Assembly (NCBI GenBank): GCA_020634115.1 | Contig: JACKCH010000010.1 | Span: forward strand, 124,001 to 188,000 | Source of the DNA: Anaerolineaceae bacterium | Lineage (GTDB): Bacteria; Chloroflexota; Anaerolineae; Aggregatilineales; Phototrophicaceae | DNA: 64,000 nucleotides | Direction of reading: 5' to 3' | Notes under the pieces: model-generated | Told to the model about the DNA's origin: nothing | Databases searched by the model: none | Seen by the model: the letters and a program-made list of their open reading frames with translations, nothing else | Part shown: positions 26,956-35,077 of the stretch, piece by piece | How positions within the stretch are numbered: the stretch's first letter is position 1 | How the letters are laid out: the number at the start of each line of letters is the position of its first letter | Program-made: the position numbers and the translations under genes

Positions 26956-27390
26956 ATGAGCGAAAATTTCCTGACCACCTTCATGATCTTTGCGCTCCAG
27001 CAAACCGGGGCGGAGCGTGCGCTGGTGGTAGATCACGATATACGCATCCTGGAAACGGTCAACCTGGATGACGAGTCAATGGGGGCAACGGACTTCAACG
27101 CGATGGACTGCGTGATACGGGCGCTCGACAGCGGTAACCCGCTTATTACCAACAACGCAGTACTCGACCCCGACCATGCGCCAGTCACCAACACCCAGTT
27201 TCGCAACTTGCGGTTGGTCGTGGTGATTCCGGTGATTGGTCTGGGCGCGTTGTATCTTGACCAGCCAATCAGTAAGGGTGTGATCGCGAAAGAGGTGGTC
27301 AATCGGTTGATGACGCTGGCATCCGATGCAGTAGAAGAAGGGATCAGCAGTCTGGATGACCTGGCTGAACGTTACCGTGCTATACCGTAG
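26956..27390 (+). CDS. Stand-alone GAF-domain-like protein
   Basis: 144 residues forming a small GAF-like domain: LQQTGAERALVVDHDIRILET, then ALDSGNPLITNNAVLDPDHA, and RLVVVIPVIGLGALYLDQPI, which follow the usual GAF order (helix, strands, NxPxxxx, last strand with ALYLD). No cysteine suited to bilin attachment, no output domain. It probably binds a ligand or partner in the signalling cluster that starts on the opposite strand 3 bases after its stop. The fold assignment rests on pattern only. Confidence 0.65.
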   Translation: MSENFLTTFMIFALQQTGAERALVVDHDIRILETVNLDDESMGATDFNAMDCVIRALDSGNPLITNNAVLDPDHAPVTNTQFRNLRLVVVIPVIGLGALYLDQPISKGVIAKEVVNRLMTLASDAVEEGISSLDDLAERYRAIP

Positions 27391-27393
27391 CGG

Positions 27394-28311
27394 TCAGCTT
27401 TCCAGTTGCGGCAACCGTCGGGGTTGCGGGATGGTTTTGAGGATTTCCTCAATAATGGCTGCCGCGCGCTTGCTGTAGAGCCAGATCATCCCCGGCTTGA
27501 CATCCGTGCTGCAAATCACTGCCAGCGATACGGTGTAGGGGGTGCCGAACTCGATAATATAGACCCCGGTTGTTTCCCCTTCAAAGTAGGTTGAACTGAA
27601 TTTAGTTTCATCCAGAATGGTCGCCAGCGATTTCTGGGCACTGTGGTCAATACTGAGTGCCTGTGTCAGTAGTTGCAGGTCGTAATCTTCCAGCGTCCCC
27701 GCCGCGCCGATCATATTGCCATCATTATCCATCAGCCCGACAAAATTCGCCTTCACATGCCCTAGCAACCGGCTTAGTTCCCAGTTGATGCGCTTGAACT
27801 GAGCGCGTTCCAGGACGAGCGCCGCCGGGCGCGTGGTGGGGTCGAGCCGCCGGGCGCGTTCCTGTGTGACCTCCGCCGGAGCATGTGATTGAGCTTCTTC
27901 TGCCTCAGCAGCTCCGATGGGACGCATCACTTCTAGCTGGCGCTCAATCTGCATCAGGACGAAAGACATATTCAGCGGCTTATACAGGTAGTCTACCGCA
28001 CCCAACCGGTACACAGCGATGGCGCTTTTAGCGGATAAATCGTCATCAATCACGATCACACGGGAGGCAGGGCGCAGCCCGCCGACCACTGCCAGCAAGT
28101 CCATACCACTCAGGTCGGGGAGTTCAGCTTCGGTCACAATCAGATCAAACTCGGTCAGGAGAATCTCGCTGAGCGCTTCCTCAAAATTAACCGCTTTGTT
28201 GACGGTATAGCCCCCCGCCGACACCAGGGTATCCCCGAGAGCGTTACGCAGTGCCTCGTCCTTGGCGACGATCAGGATATGCGCCGGATACTTTCCATTT
28301 TTATATGCCAT
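27394..28311 (-). CDS. Receiver-like domain fused to roadblock/LC7 domain
   Basis: 305 residues. Residues 10-130 form a receiver fold (HILIVAKDEALRNALGD; VIVIDDD; DYLYKPL with the conserved Lys). The phosphoacceptor position reads LIVTEAELPDLSG, so Glu61 replaces Asp, and the acidic pair is degraded (AKDE). It may be locked in an active-like state. After a linker rich in Ala/Glu, residues about 180-295 look like a roadblock/LC7 domain (ANFVGLMDNDGNMIGAAG, then a beta strand YIIEFGTPYTVSLAVI), a fold that regulates small GTPases and kinases. It is the last gene of a four-gene signalling operon, 12 bases after cheW. Confidence 0.8.
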   Translation of the reverse strand: MAYKNGKYPAHILIVAKDEALRNALGDTLVSAGGYTVNKAVNFEEALSEILLTEFDLIVTEAELPDLSGMDLLAVVGGLRPASRVIVIDDDLSAKSAIAVYRLGAVDYLYKPLNMSFVLMQIERQLEVMRPIGAAEAEEAQSHAPAEVTQERARRLDPTTRPAALVLERAQFKRINWELSRLLGHVKANFVGLMDNDGNMIGAAGTLEDYDLQLLTQALSIDHSAQKSLATILDETKFSSTYFEGETTGVYIIEFGTPYTVSLAVICSTDVKPGMIWLYSKRAAAIIEEILKTIPQPRRLPQLES

Positions 28312-28323
28312 AGATAACCGCCC

Positions 28324-28773
28324 CTAATTCCCTTCCTGCGGTAAAAATGCTGCTAACAGCGGCGGAATCGTGATGATCTGTAGCAAGTGTTCCTTAAAAT
28401 TCATAATACCATGAATATAACGCCCCGAACCTATAGGGGTTTCAACTGCTTCCAGGTCAATGTACTGGACTTCGTTGATTGTATCTACGACCAGACCGGC
28501 CTGCTGCGCCATGTGCTGTACCACAATAAACAGGGTTTCCACCCCAACGGCTCCCCCTGGATGCCCAAACACCCGCCGCAGGTCAATGATTGGGATCATC
28601 TGGCCGCGCCGGTTAGCGAACCCTAGCACTTCGGGTGGGGAATCAGGCGTATGCACCAGCGACACCATCGCCATGACTTCCAGCACATCATGTACAAACG
28701 CGCCGTAATACTGGTCGTTCATGTGAAACGTGAGGATAGCTATCGGATTAAGGGGTATATTCTTCGCTGTCAT
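28324..28773 (-). CDS. CheW-like adaptor
   Basis: 149 residues; ATG at 28773 with GAGG about 8 bases upstream. CheW fold: ILTFHMNDQYYGAFVHDVLEVMAM, HTPDSPPEVLGFANRRGQMIPIIDLR (the typical P-x-V-x-G-x-x-N-x-R-G-x-x-x-P-x-x-D-L-R core) and ILQIITIP near the end. CheW normally connects chemoreceptors with CheA. No CheA or receptor is in the window, so here it may link RsbT-like and receiver proteins. Its start lies 26 bases inside the end of the RsbT-like gene, so translation is probably coupled. Confidence 0.88.
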   Translation of the reverse strand: MTAKNIPLNPIAILTFHMNDQYYGAFVHDVLEVMAMVSLVHTPDSPPEVLGFANRRGQMIPIIDLRRVFGHPGGAVGVETLFIVVQHMAQQAGLVVDTINEVQYIDLEAVETPIGSGRYIHGIMNFKEHLLQIITIPPLLAAFLPQEGN

Positions 28774-29182
28774 CGCTGGCGTCCTCACCGCCGCGCCACA
28801 CAATCATCATAATCACCGGCGGTTTGTCGCCCTCAACCAGAATTTCATCCACCAGTTCCCCCATTTTGGAACGCAGCGCGATCATGACATTACCGCTGGC
28901 AACCCCCGTCAGCCAGGACGCGCTGGTTGAAATCTGGATGCCGGAATTATCGTTATTGGATACGCCGTTGAAGTGGATGGTATGTGGCGAATTGGTCATC
29001 AGCGTCAGTTCCGCCAGCGTCGCGGCGGCGCTGGCAAGTTGCGCCAGGTGTGCTGGCGTGAATCCCAGGAGGCCGCCTGCCCGCCGGGCAGTATTGCGGA
29101 CAATCATCACATCCATCGTCGTTTCCACGCGTGCTGAAAGCACGGGCGGCTGCATTTGATAAGGGCTGGTTGGTCGTGTCAT
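28748..29182 (-). CDS. RsbT-like anti-sigma/GHKL ATPase regulator
   Basis: 144 residues from the ATG at 29182 (CAGGA 5 bases upstream). The region RRAGGLLGFTPAHLAQLASA followed by TLAELTL resembles the N-box helix of RsbT/RsbW GHKL proteins (A-x-x-L-G-F-x-x-x-x-x-x-x-x-T-A-x-x-E-L). A later GVASGNVMIALRSKM is a weaker match to the ATP-lid region. RsbT-type proteins switch partners in stressosome-like pathways. The context (receiver, CheW, receiver-roadblock) suggests a partner-switching relay. The ATPase signature is not complete, so the ATP-binding function is uncertain. Confidence 0.65.
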   Translation of the reverse strand: MTRPTSPYQMQPPVLSARVETTMDVMIVRNTARRAGGLLGFTPAHLAQLASAAATLAELTLMTNSPHTIHFNGVSNNDNSGIQISTSASWLTGVASGNVMIALRSKMGELVDEILVEGDKPPVIMMIVWRGGEDASDDSEEYTP

Positions 29183-29310
29183 AAATTCCTGATACTGTAA
29201 AAGACTAATGGGGGTGGCGGATAAAGAGTTTACCTGAAGCCCTTTATTTGAGATGAAAACACCCCTCAACTTGCCATTCAGAGAACGAGCGCCGGTTGCA
29301 GGCGCGACAA

Positions 29311-29688
29311 TCAACTTTTCAGAATACCGAGTTCCTGCAAAGTGGTGACCAGGTGTTCGGTTGCGAAAATGTCTTTGGGAATGTAGTCATCGGCCCCGGC
29401 CTGCAAACCAGAGAGTGTATCCTGGGCACTGGCCCGGTCAGTGAGCATAATCACCGGGATGTCTTTGGTTGCCGGGTTGCGTTTCAGGCGGCGGCACACC
29501 TGGAAACCATCCATCGTCGGCAGTTTAACATCCAGCACAATCAGGCTCGGCGGATTTTCCAACACTTCCCGCAAGCCATCTGGTCCGTCATAGGCAACCC
29601 GCACTTGCAGCCCGACGCTTTCCAGAGTTTCTTTAATCTGTGCGGCCTGAGTCCGGCTGTCTTCAATCAAAAGGGCTTCTAACGGCAT
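29311..29688 (-). CDS. CheY-like response regulator
   Basis: 125 residues, one receiver domain: LIEDSRTQAAQIKETLE, the phosphoacceptor in LIVLDVKLPTMDGFQVCRRL, the Thr switch in VIMLTDRAS and Lys in YIPKDIF. Similar to PilH/PilG and PatA-type receivers that act with CheW systems. Upstream-most gene of the signalling operon (29688 to 27394). A 128-base gap separates it from the RsbT-like gene; that gap holds no gene. Confidence 0.88.
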   Translation of the reverse strand: MPLEALLIEDSRTQAAQIKETLESVGLQVRVAYDGPDGLREVLENPPSLIVLDVKLPTMDGFQVCRRLKRNPATKDIPVIMLTDRASAQDTLSGLQAGADDYIPKDIFATEHLVTTLQELGILKS

Positions 29689-30084
29689 AGTTTGTGCGGC
29701 TGAAGGGATGAAAAATGCAGATTGAGTCAGCCGCTACCTCCTTAAACCGTATTATAAACTATTCTTCTCAGTTTACAGGCTACGGCAAACCTTTTTATAA
29801 CATACGCCCAGATATTGGGGGCTATCAGGCAGGGGAAAAGGTGCTTTAGTGAGGTTTGTATGCTGGAATAAGAAGCAAGTCAAATAGGCTGGGAGGCATA
29901 CCGAAAGTGCGCTAGAAGCTAACCCCCAGATAATCCCATTATGCAATTAGAGATGAAGTACCTGTCCGCAGAGCGCGAACGGTCACATCATCCCCTCTCT
30001 CAGATTGGTGAAGTTATGCAATCGCAGCAGACTTCCACAGCAACCACATAACGCTACCCATAAATATTAATCTGAAAAGTCATC
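29689..30084. other. 396-base intergenic region without a recognised feature
   Basis: It lies between the receiver gene (starts 29688, minus) and ppk2 (ends 30085, minus). I see no reading frame with a ribosome site, no strong hairpin and no repeat. The promoter of the signalling operon should be near 29700-29800 but I cannot place it. Confidence 0.5.
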
Positions 30085-30933
30085 TCAATGTTGGTTGCTG
30101 TAAGGATCAGGCAGAACGATATGCTTATCCAGTGGCGGCCGGACGTAATGCCGGTCACTGGGCGGGCGCGGTGGCAGCTTAATCGCCCCCGGCGTAACAT
30201 CCTTGTATGAGATATGCTCTAATAAATGCCGGATGCAGATCAGACGAGCCAGCCGTTTATCATCGGAATTAATCTGATACCAGCGCGCCTCTGGTATGTC
30301 GGTGTGTTCCAGCATGATATCTTTGGCTTTGGAGTATTCCACCCAACGCTGCCGTGTCTCCAGGTCTACCGGGCTGAGTTTCCAGCGGCGTGTCGGGTCT
30401 TTAGCACGCGCATGAAAGCGTTTTTCCTGCTCTTCGTCACTTACTGAGAGGTAGTATTTAATCAGGATGATCCCTGAGCGCACGAGCATACGTTCAAAAT
30501 CCGGGCAAGCACGCAGAAAATCCCAGTATTCTTCATCGGTGCAGTACCCCATGACCCGCTCTACCCCGGCCCGGTTGTACCAACTACGATCAAAAAGGAT
30601 CATCTGACCAGCCGATGGGAAATTCTGGACATACCGTTGGAAATACCACTGCGTGCGCTCAACTTCGGTGGGTTTGCTCAGGGCGACCACCCGGTAGCCC
30701 CGGGAATCTAGCGGCTCGGTGATACGCTTGATAACCCCACCTTTACCCGCTGCGTCGCGGCCCTCAAAAGCCAGGATCACCCGTAATCCCTGATCTTTAA
30801 TCCAATACTGCAACTTCACTAGTTCGAAATGCAGCCGCCGTAATTCATCTTCGTAAAATTTCCGGTTTATCTTGGTATTGTTGTCCGTTTGTTTCTTGCT
30901 GTCCCCTTTTTCGGTGTTAGCTGATTTTGCCAT
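30085..30933 (-). CDS. ppk2: Polyphosphate kinase 2 (class I type)
   Basis: 282 residues. Walker A GRDAAGKGG (about residues 58-66), the lid region with ERTQWYFQRYVQNFP, Walker B ILFDRSWYNRAGVERVMG, and KRFHARAKDPTRRWKLSPVD. A one-domain PPK2 uses polyphosphate to phosphorylate nucleoside diphosphates (class I, ADP to ATP) or works in reverse. The layout and length match class I; nucleotide preference cannot be read. The N-terminal 25 residues are charged and likely disordered. ATG with GGAGC 7 bases upstream. Monocistronic. Confidence 0.93.
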   Translation of the reverse strand: MAKSANTEKGDSKKQTDNNTKINRKFYEDELRRLHFELVKLQYWIKDQGLRVILAFEGRDAAGKGGVIKRITEPLDSRGYRVVALSKPTEVERTQWYFQRYVQNFPSAGQMILFDRSWYNRAGVERVMGYCTDEEYWDFLRACPDFERMLVRSGIILIKYYLSVSDEEQEKRFHARAKDPTRRWKLSPVDLETRQRWVEYSKAKDIMLEHTDIPEARWYQINSDDKRLARLICIRHLLEHISYKDVTPGAIKLPPRPPSDRHYVRPPLDKHIVLPDPYSNQH

Positions 30934-31086
30934 ACGAAACGCTCCGTCTGTGCAAACAGTGCTGTTATTTCAAGTTTACTGCAATCTGTTTCGTCGGACG
31001 AATGGCCCTCTCACCACTTTTTGACCAACCCCTATCCATTCGATACAATCTGGCGGGTATGAATTAGGTTTACTTGTGAGGCTGTT

Positions 31087-31221
31087 GTGGAGTCACCGCG
31101 TTTACTCTCCGGTTGGCTGTGGCGTGGCGTCGGGATACTCGCCGCCCTGCTGCTGCTGGCCGCGTTTTTCTACGCTCTTGTACAAGTCGTTGCGGTAGTG
31201 AGCAGCGGGGTACAGGTCTGA
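31087..31221 (+). CDS. Small single-TM protein opening the cytochrome operon
   Basis: A 44-residue frame from GTG at 31087 to TGA at 31221. It begins MESPRLLSGWLWRGVG and has one TM helix (ILAALLLLAAFFYALVQVVAVV), with a short tail. Its stop overlaps the start of the dihaem cytochrome gene by one base (TGATG), which strongly supports translation. Similar tiny subunits accompany haem-copper oxidases (CcoQ/CcoS-like) and NorC. Not homologous to a family I can name. Confidence 0.6.
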   Translation: MESPRLLSGWLWRGVGILAALLLLAAFFYALVQVVAVVSSGVQV

Positions 31222-31967
31222 TGCGCTGGGCACGGTTGTTTTTCGCGGCCTGTCTGCTGGTCAGCGTTGCCTTGGGGCTGGTTGCGGCCTCCGACACCCT
31301 GACGACCCGCCCGATGTCCTTCAGCGCCGGGAACGGCCTGGCGGTGTGGTACGCCAACGGTTGCGAAGGCTGTCACACACTTTACGGGCAAGGGGCAGCG
31401 TTCGCGCCTGACCTGACGCAGATATACAACCTGCGCGGTGTAGATTACCTGCGTGAGTTCCTGGCGAATCCAAGCGCGTTTTATCCCGATCAACGGCACA
31501 TGCCGGTTTTCGGCCTGACCGTCAGCGAGACGGATAACCTGCTGGCGTTTCTGCAATGGGTCGGTGAACAGGATACCGCTGAAACCTGGCCGCCCCGACT
31601 GTTACAAGTGCGCGGCGGCGTTGGCCTGGACTCCGGTGGGGTGAGTGATACCACACGCGGCACGATCCCCGAAGACCCGGTTGGGCGTGGTGAATACTGG
31701 TTCAAGCGCCCGCCCGCCATTTGCGCCACTTGCCACGCGCTGACCCCGGATGTAGTGATTGTCGGGCCGTCCCTGGCGGGTGTTGCGACCCGCGCCGGGA
31801 CCCGCATACCTGGCATGAGCGCCGAAGCATACTTCCGGCAGTCGATTCTCGACCCTAGCGCCTATGTGGTGGAGGGTTTCGAGGATGTGATGATGAAAAA
31901 CTTCGGCCAGCAGTTGAGTGCCGACCAGATCAACGACATAATCGCTTATTTGATGACGCTGGAATAG
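31221..31967 (+). CDS. Dihaem cytochrome c (NorC-like first domain)
   Basis: 248 residues. An N-terminal anchor (MRWARLFFAACLLVSVALGL) holds two c-type domains outside the membrane. Site one is NGCEGCHTLYGQGAAFAPDL with Met ligand in RHMPVFG; this block closely follows NorC (CxGCHTLLGEGAYYAPDLT). Site two is ICATCHALTPDVV with Met in DVMMKNFG. It should carry electrons to or from the next gene product. Overlap with the small TM gene and a 4-base gap to the downstream gene indicate one operon. The start is the ATG at 31221, not the upstream in-frame GTG region at 31113. Confidence 0.9.
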   Translation: MRWARLFFAACLLVSVALGLVAASDTLTTRPMSFSAGNGLAVWYANGCEGCHTLYGQGAAFAPDLTQIYNLRGVDYLREFLANPSAFYPDQRHMPVFGLTVSETDNLLAFLQWVGEQDTAETWPPRLLQVRGGVGLDSGGVSDTTRGTIPEDPVGRGEYWFKRPPAICATCHALTPDVVIVGPSLAGVATRAGTRIPGMSAEAYFRQSILDPSAYVVEGFEDVMMKNFGQQLSADQINDIIAYLMTLE

Positions 31968-31971
31968 CTCC

Positions 31972-33270
31972 ATGACCCGTTCACAGCGAATCACCTACCA
32001 ATTTTTTGCCCAGACCGTGATTTTATTCCTGCTGGCGGCGGCGCTGGCGCTGTTCGGCGCGGTCAAGTTCCTCACCCCAGCCGACCCGCTGGCCGGTTCG
32101 CTGCCCTACCAGCAGGTGAACGCGCTCAGTAACGTCGTGTTGGGGTTGGCGGCACTGAACGGGCTGCTCGGCGGCGGCCTGTACCTCGCGCTCGATGTTG
32201 CCCCCGGCAAACGGCTAGCGAATGAACCTCTGCTGACGTATACCGCGCAGGCCTGGAGTGTCTACCTGATCGTCGTTGTGCTGGCGGCGACCTTCGGGTT
32301 CCTGGAAGGCCGTAACGGGCTGGAATTGCCCGGCGTGCTGGACATCGTGGGTGTCGCACTGGTCGTGCTGCTTGGCGTGAATGTCCTGTTAGGTCGGGCA
32401 TTATCGCCGCTACAGCAGGTGTGGCTGGTTGGCCTGGGCGCGCATCTACTGGCGGTCATGGTCGGGCTGGCTCCGGCGATGGACTATCTGCGTGACCGGG
32501 TGCTGCGTGTCCTGGCGCTCGGCATCGAAACCCATATCGCCTATCTGCTGATGGCGCTGGCGCTCGGCTTCTGGCTGATGCGTCGCTTTGGGAATGTCAC
32601 CTCGGCCTGGGCGGATACCGGCGTGTATGTGACCGGTGGACTGGCGACAGTGGCCGGGATTTTGCTCACGCTGGCCGGACTCTACCCCTTGGGTGTGCCG
32701 GACTGGTTACTCAGCCTGGGGAGTGTGAGCCTGTTTATCGTCCCGGTGGCGGTTCTCATCATCGCGTCACACGCCTATAAACCACTGAGTGACCGCAATC
32801 CGACGCGCACCCTGGCCGGGAGTTGGTTGGGTCTGAGTATCCTGCTGCTCCTGGGGACAGGGGCGCTGGGGATGCTCCAAACTCTGCCAGGCGTGGCGCA
32901 ATGGACGGTTGGCACCCACCTGACCGGCTTGCAAACGTTCTGGGCAGCCCTTATTCCGGTCAGTATCGCTCTGGGCATGATGAACCAGGGAACAATAGAA
33001 CTGCGGGGCAGCACCCGCCGTGTCACCGGCCTGATTCCGTTCTGGCTGGTGGCGTTCGGGAGTGTCGGCGGCGGGCTGGCACTGGCGGCTGCCGGAGTCG
33101 TACAAACCTATCTGGAACGGATTTTAAGTATGGGCTACCTGGACGTGCAAACGCTCCTGGTGCCACTGTATCTACTCTGGATTATGGGGCTGCTGCTGGT
33201 GGCGACGGGCGCGGGTGTGTACGCGCTCACGTTCTGGCTGCGGCGGCCCGGAGGAATCGAAAAACCATGA
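31972..33270 (+). CDS. Degenerate haem-copper-oxidase-like (NorB/CcoN-like) membrane protein
   Basis: 432 residues, about 12 TM helices. Several segments recall NorB/CcoN: NVVLGLAALNGLLGGGLYL matches the TM2 block that normally starts with a haem-ligand His (LHTN in NorB), but here the position is Ser (ALSN). QWTVGTHLTGLQTFWAALIP recalls the WTIGHVHSG block but has one His and not the HxH pair. No HH copper pair is visible. It therefore looks like a catalytic subunit that has lost metal sites, or a membrane anchor for the dihaem cytochrome. Remote homology was judged by eye only. Stop overlaps the next start (ATGA). Confidence 0.6.
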   Translation: MTRSQRITYQFFAQTVILFLLAAALALFGAVKFLTPADPLAGSLPYQQVNALSNVVLGLAALNGLLGGGLYLALDVAPGKRLANEPLLTYTAQAWSVYLIVVVLAATFGFLEGRNGLELPGVLDIVGVALVVLLGVNVLLGRALSPLQQVWLVGLGAHLLAVMVGLAPAMDYLRDRVLRVLALGIETHIAYLLMALALGFWLMRRFGNVTSAWADTGVYVTGGLATVAGILLTLAGLYPLGVPDWLLSLGSVSLFIVPVAVLIIASHAYKPLSDRNPTRTLAGSWLGLSILLLLGTGALGMLQTLPGVAQWTVGTHLTGLQTFWAALIPVSIALGMMNQGTIELRGSTRRVTGLIPFWLVAFGSVGGGLALAAAGVVQTYLERILSMGYLDVQTLLVPLYLLWIMGLLLVATGAGVYALTFWLRRPGGIEKP

Positions 33271-34418
33271 ACCACCTTTTTCCACGCCGCATTTCGGACT
33301 TTTCCTGGCGTGGGCTGCTTGTCGTGGCGTCCCTGGTGACGCTTTTGGTTACATCCCCCTTGGCGGCACAGGACGCCGCTGAAGACCCCGGCGGTGAAGT
33401 CGCCTTTGCGGTGGAGAAAGTCATTACCGCCAATTATCCCGTTGCGCTGGCTTTCGCCCCGGATGGCCGCCTGTTTTACACCGAGAAGGCCACCGGGAAC
33501 GTGCGCGTGGTGCTGGCCGATGGCACATCGCAGCTTGAACCGGTCATTCACCTGGATACCGACGCGCTGGTCGAACGCGGCCTGCTCGGTATCGCCCTCG
33601 ACCCGAATTATGAGGAAAACGGGATGATCTGGGTCGTCCACACTGCGCCCGGCACAACCCGCGATTGGCCGGAGAACCGCGTGGTGCGCTTCCACGAGGA
33701 AAACGGCGTGGGCAGCGACCCGGAAATCATGCTGGCTGTCCCGATCATTACCGGCGAACTCAAGCACAACGGCGGCAACCTGCACTTTGACGCCGACGGC
33801 CTGCTGTATGTGTCGTTCGGGGACTTTGGCGACGCGATCAACGCCCAGAACTTAGAGACGATTCCTGGCAAGATTCACCGTTTCGCCGTCACTGACGACG
33901 GACTTGTTACGGCGGAAGGCAACCCGTTCCCCGGCAGCAGCGTTTATGCCTATGGGCTGCGTAATTCGTTTGACTTCACATTCGACCCGTTTGGCGACGG
34001 GCAGGTGTTGGCGACGGAAAACGGCTTCCAGTGCGACGATGAACTGAATTTGATTCTTCCAGGGCGGAATTATGGTTGGGGCCCAGATTACCAGGATAAC
34101 TGCTACGGTACATCCCCGGTAGATGTGCCGGATTATATGCCGCCGCTGCTGTCGTACACCCCGACGATAGCGCCAACGGGCATTATTGTTTACGACCATC
34201 CGGCGGTTCCCGCCTGGGAAGGACAGGTGTTTTTCTGCGCCTGGAATCCCGGCACAATGCAGCGGGTTGTCCTGAACGAGGAACGGACGGCGGTTGAGGC
34301 CGTGTACCCGGTAGATTTGGGTGGGGTGTTCTGCCGGATTGATGTGACTGTCGGCCCAGAGGGGGCGCTGTATTTTGTGGATCCTCTCGGGATTTATCGT
34401 CTCATCCCTGAATCCTAA
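33267..34418 (+). CDS. PQQ-dependent sugar dehydrogenase-like beta-propeller
   Basis: 383 residues. A signal peptide (SWRGLLVVASLVTLLVTSPLAAQ) precedes a six-bladed propeller of the soluble GDH/aldose dehydrogenase family (PF07995). Features: PVALAFAPDGRLFYTEKATG, ERGLLGIALDPNYEENG, the catalytic-His region GELKHNGGNLHFDADGLLYV followed by SFGD, and NYGWGPDYQDNCYG. It would oxidise sugars outside the membrane and pass electrons on through PQQ, here plausibly to the dihaem cytochrome. The start overlaps the previous stop; GGAGGA lies about 11 bases upstream. No PQQ biosynthesis gene is in the window. Confidence 0.85.
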   Translation: MNHLFPRRISDFSWRGLLVVASLVTLLVTSPLAAQDAAEDPGGEVAFAVEKVITANYPVALAFAPDGRLFYTEKATGNVRVVLADGTSQLEPVIHLDTDALVERGLLGIALDPNYEENGMIWVVHTAPGTTRDWPENRVVRFHEENGVGSDPEIMLAVPIITGELKHNGGNLHFDADGLLYVSFGDFGDAINAQNLETIPGKIHRFAVTDDGLVTAEGNPFPGSSVYAYGLRNSFDFTFDPFGDGQVLATENGFQCDDELNLILPGRNYGWGPDYQDNCYGTSPVDVPDYMPPLLSYTPTIAPTGIIVYDHPAVPAWEGQVFFCAWNPGTMQRVVLNEERTAVEAVYPVDLGGVFCRIDVTVGPEGALYFVDPLGIYRLIPES

Positions 34419-34440
34419 TCACACATATAGAGGACAAACG

Positions 34441-34875
34441 ATGACCCTACTAGAGCGCAGCACGTTTATTCATGCCACACTGGAAGCCATCGACCAGGTT
34501 GCGATGGACTGCCAGAGTTGGCCGCAGTGGTATCCTGGCGTACAGGAAGCTACCCCGGATGATGTCTACCCGGAAGTTGGCGGGAAAATCAGCATCGCCT
34601 ATAAAGCGGCTGGCCTCTCTTTTACCCTGACCTTTACCCTGGTGGATTACGCTTTTGGTGAGACGGTGGCCTACGATATCGCGGGGATGATGTCCGGCAA
34701 TACCCGTTACATCCTGGAGCCGCAGGGAGATGGCGTGCAGATGACTGCCCGTTTTGATTACAACGTGCCGGGCGGCGGGCTGGGCAAGATCGCTGATAAG
34801 CTGGTGATTGAGCGGATGAATGCCGAAAACCTGGAAAAAAGCCTGGCGAACATGAAAGCCATCCTGGAAGGGTAG
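34441..34875 (+). CDS. SRPBCC-family protein (polyketide cyclase/START-like)
   Basis: 144 residues, ATG at 34441 with AGAGGA 7 bases upstream. The helix-grip fold pattern is visible: RSTFIHATLEAIDQVAMDCQS, WYPGVQEATP, ISIAYKAAGLSFTLTFTLVD, TRYILEPQGDGVQMTARFDYN and a long C-terminal helix ending NLEKSLANMKAILEG. Such domains bind lipids or other hydrophobic ligands. It is 22 bases downstream of the PQQ enzyme gene and probably in the same operon; no role can be assigned. Confidence 0.8.
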   Translation: MTLLERSTFIHATLEAIDQVAMDCQSWPQWYPGVQEATPDDVYPEVGGKISIAYKAAGLSFTLTFTLVDYAFGETVAYDIAGMMSGNTRYILEPQGDGVQMTARFDYNVPGGGLGKIADKLVIERMNAENLEKSLANMKAILEG

Positions 34876-34978
34876 CCGGCGAAAAGTGGGTGTGGTAATC
34901 GGTTGAAAACCTATCCGCCGTGTCGACGGTTGAGAGGACGCCGCTTCTACAGTAGTGCCACGTGAAAAAATAGCGTAT

Positions 34979-35004
34979 GTAGGGGCATGATAGTTCATGC
35001 CCCT
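34979..35004. repeat. GTAGGG palindromic repeat copy
   Basis: GTAGGGGCATGA-N4-TCATGCCCC forms a 9-bp perfect stem. It opens with GTAGGGGC, like the copies at 39335 and 40610. It lies between convergent genes and may serve as a terminator. Confidence 0.55.
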
Positions 35005-35077
35005 GCTTTAAAAAGAACCGTCAAGGGAGAGGGAGTGTGATGGTCTCAACTAGGCCTCCCCCTCGGTATCATGAGAT

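Noticed and set aside
32823..33266. Upstream extension of the PQQ enzyme frame
   Set aside because: It overlaps the oxidase-like gene in another frame; signal peptide and SD support 33267 as the start.
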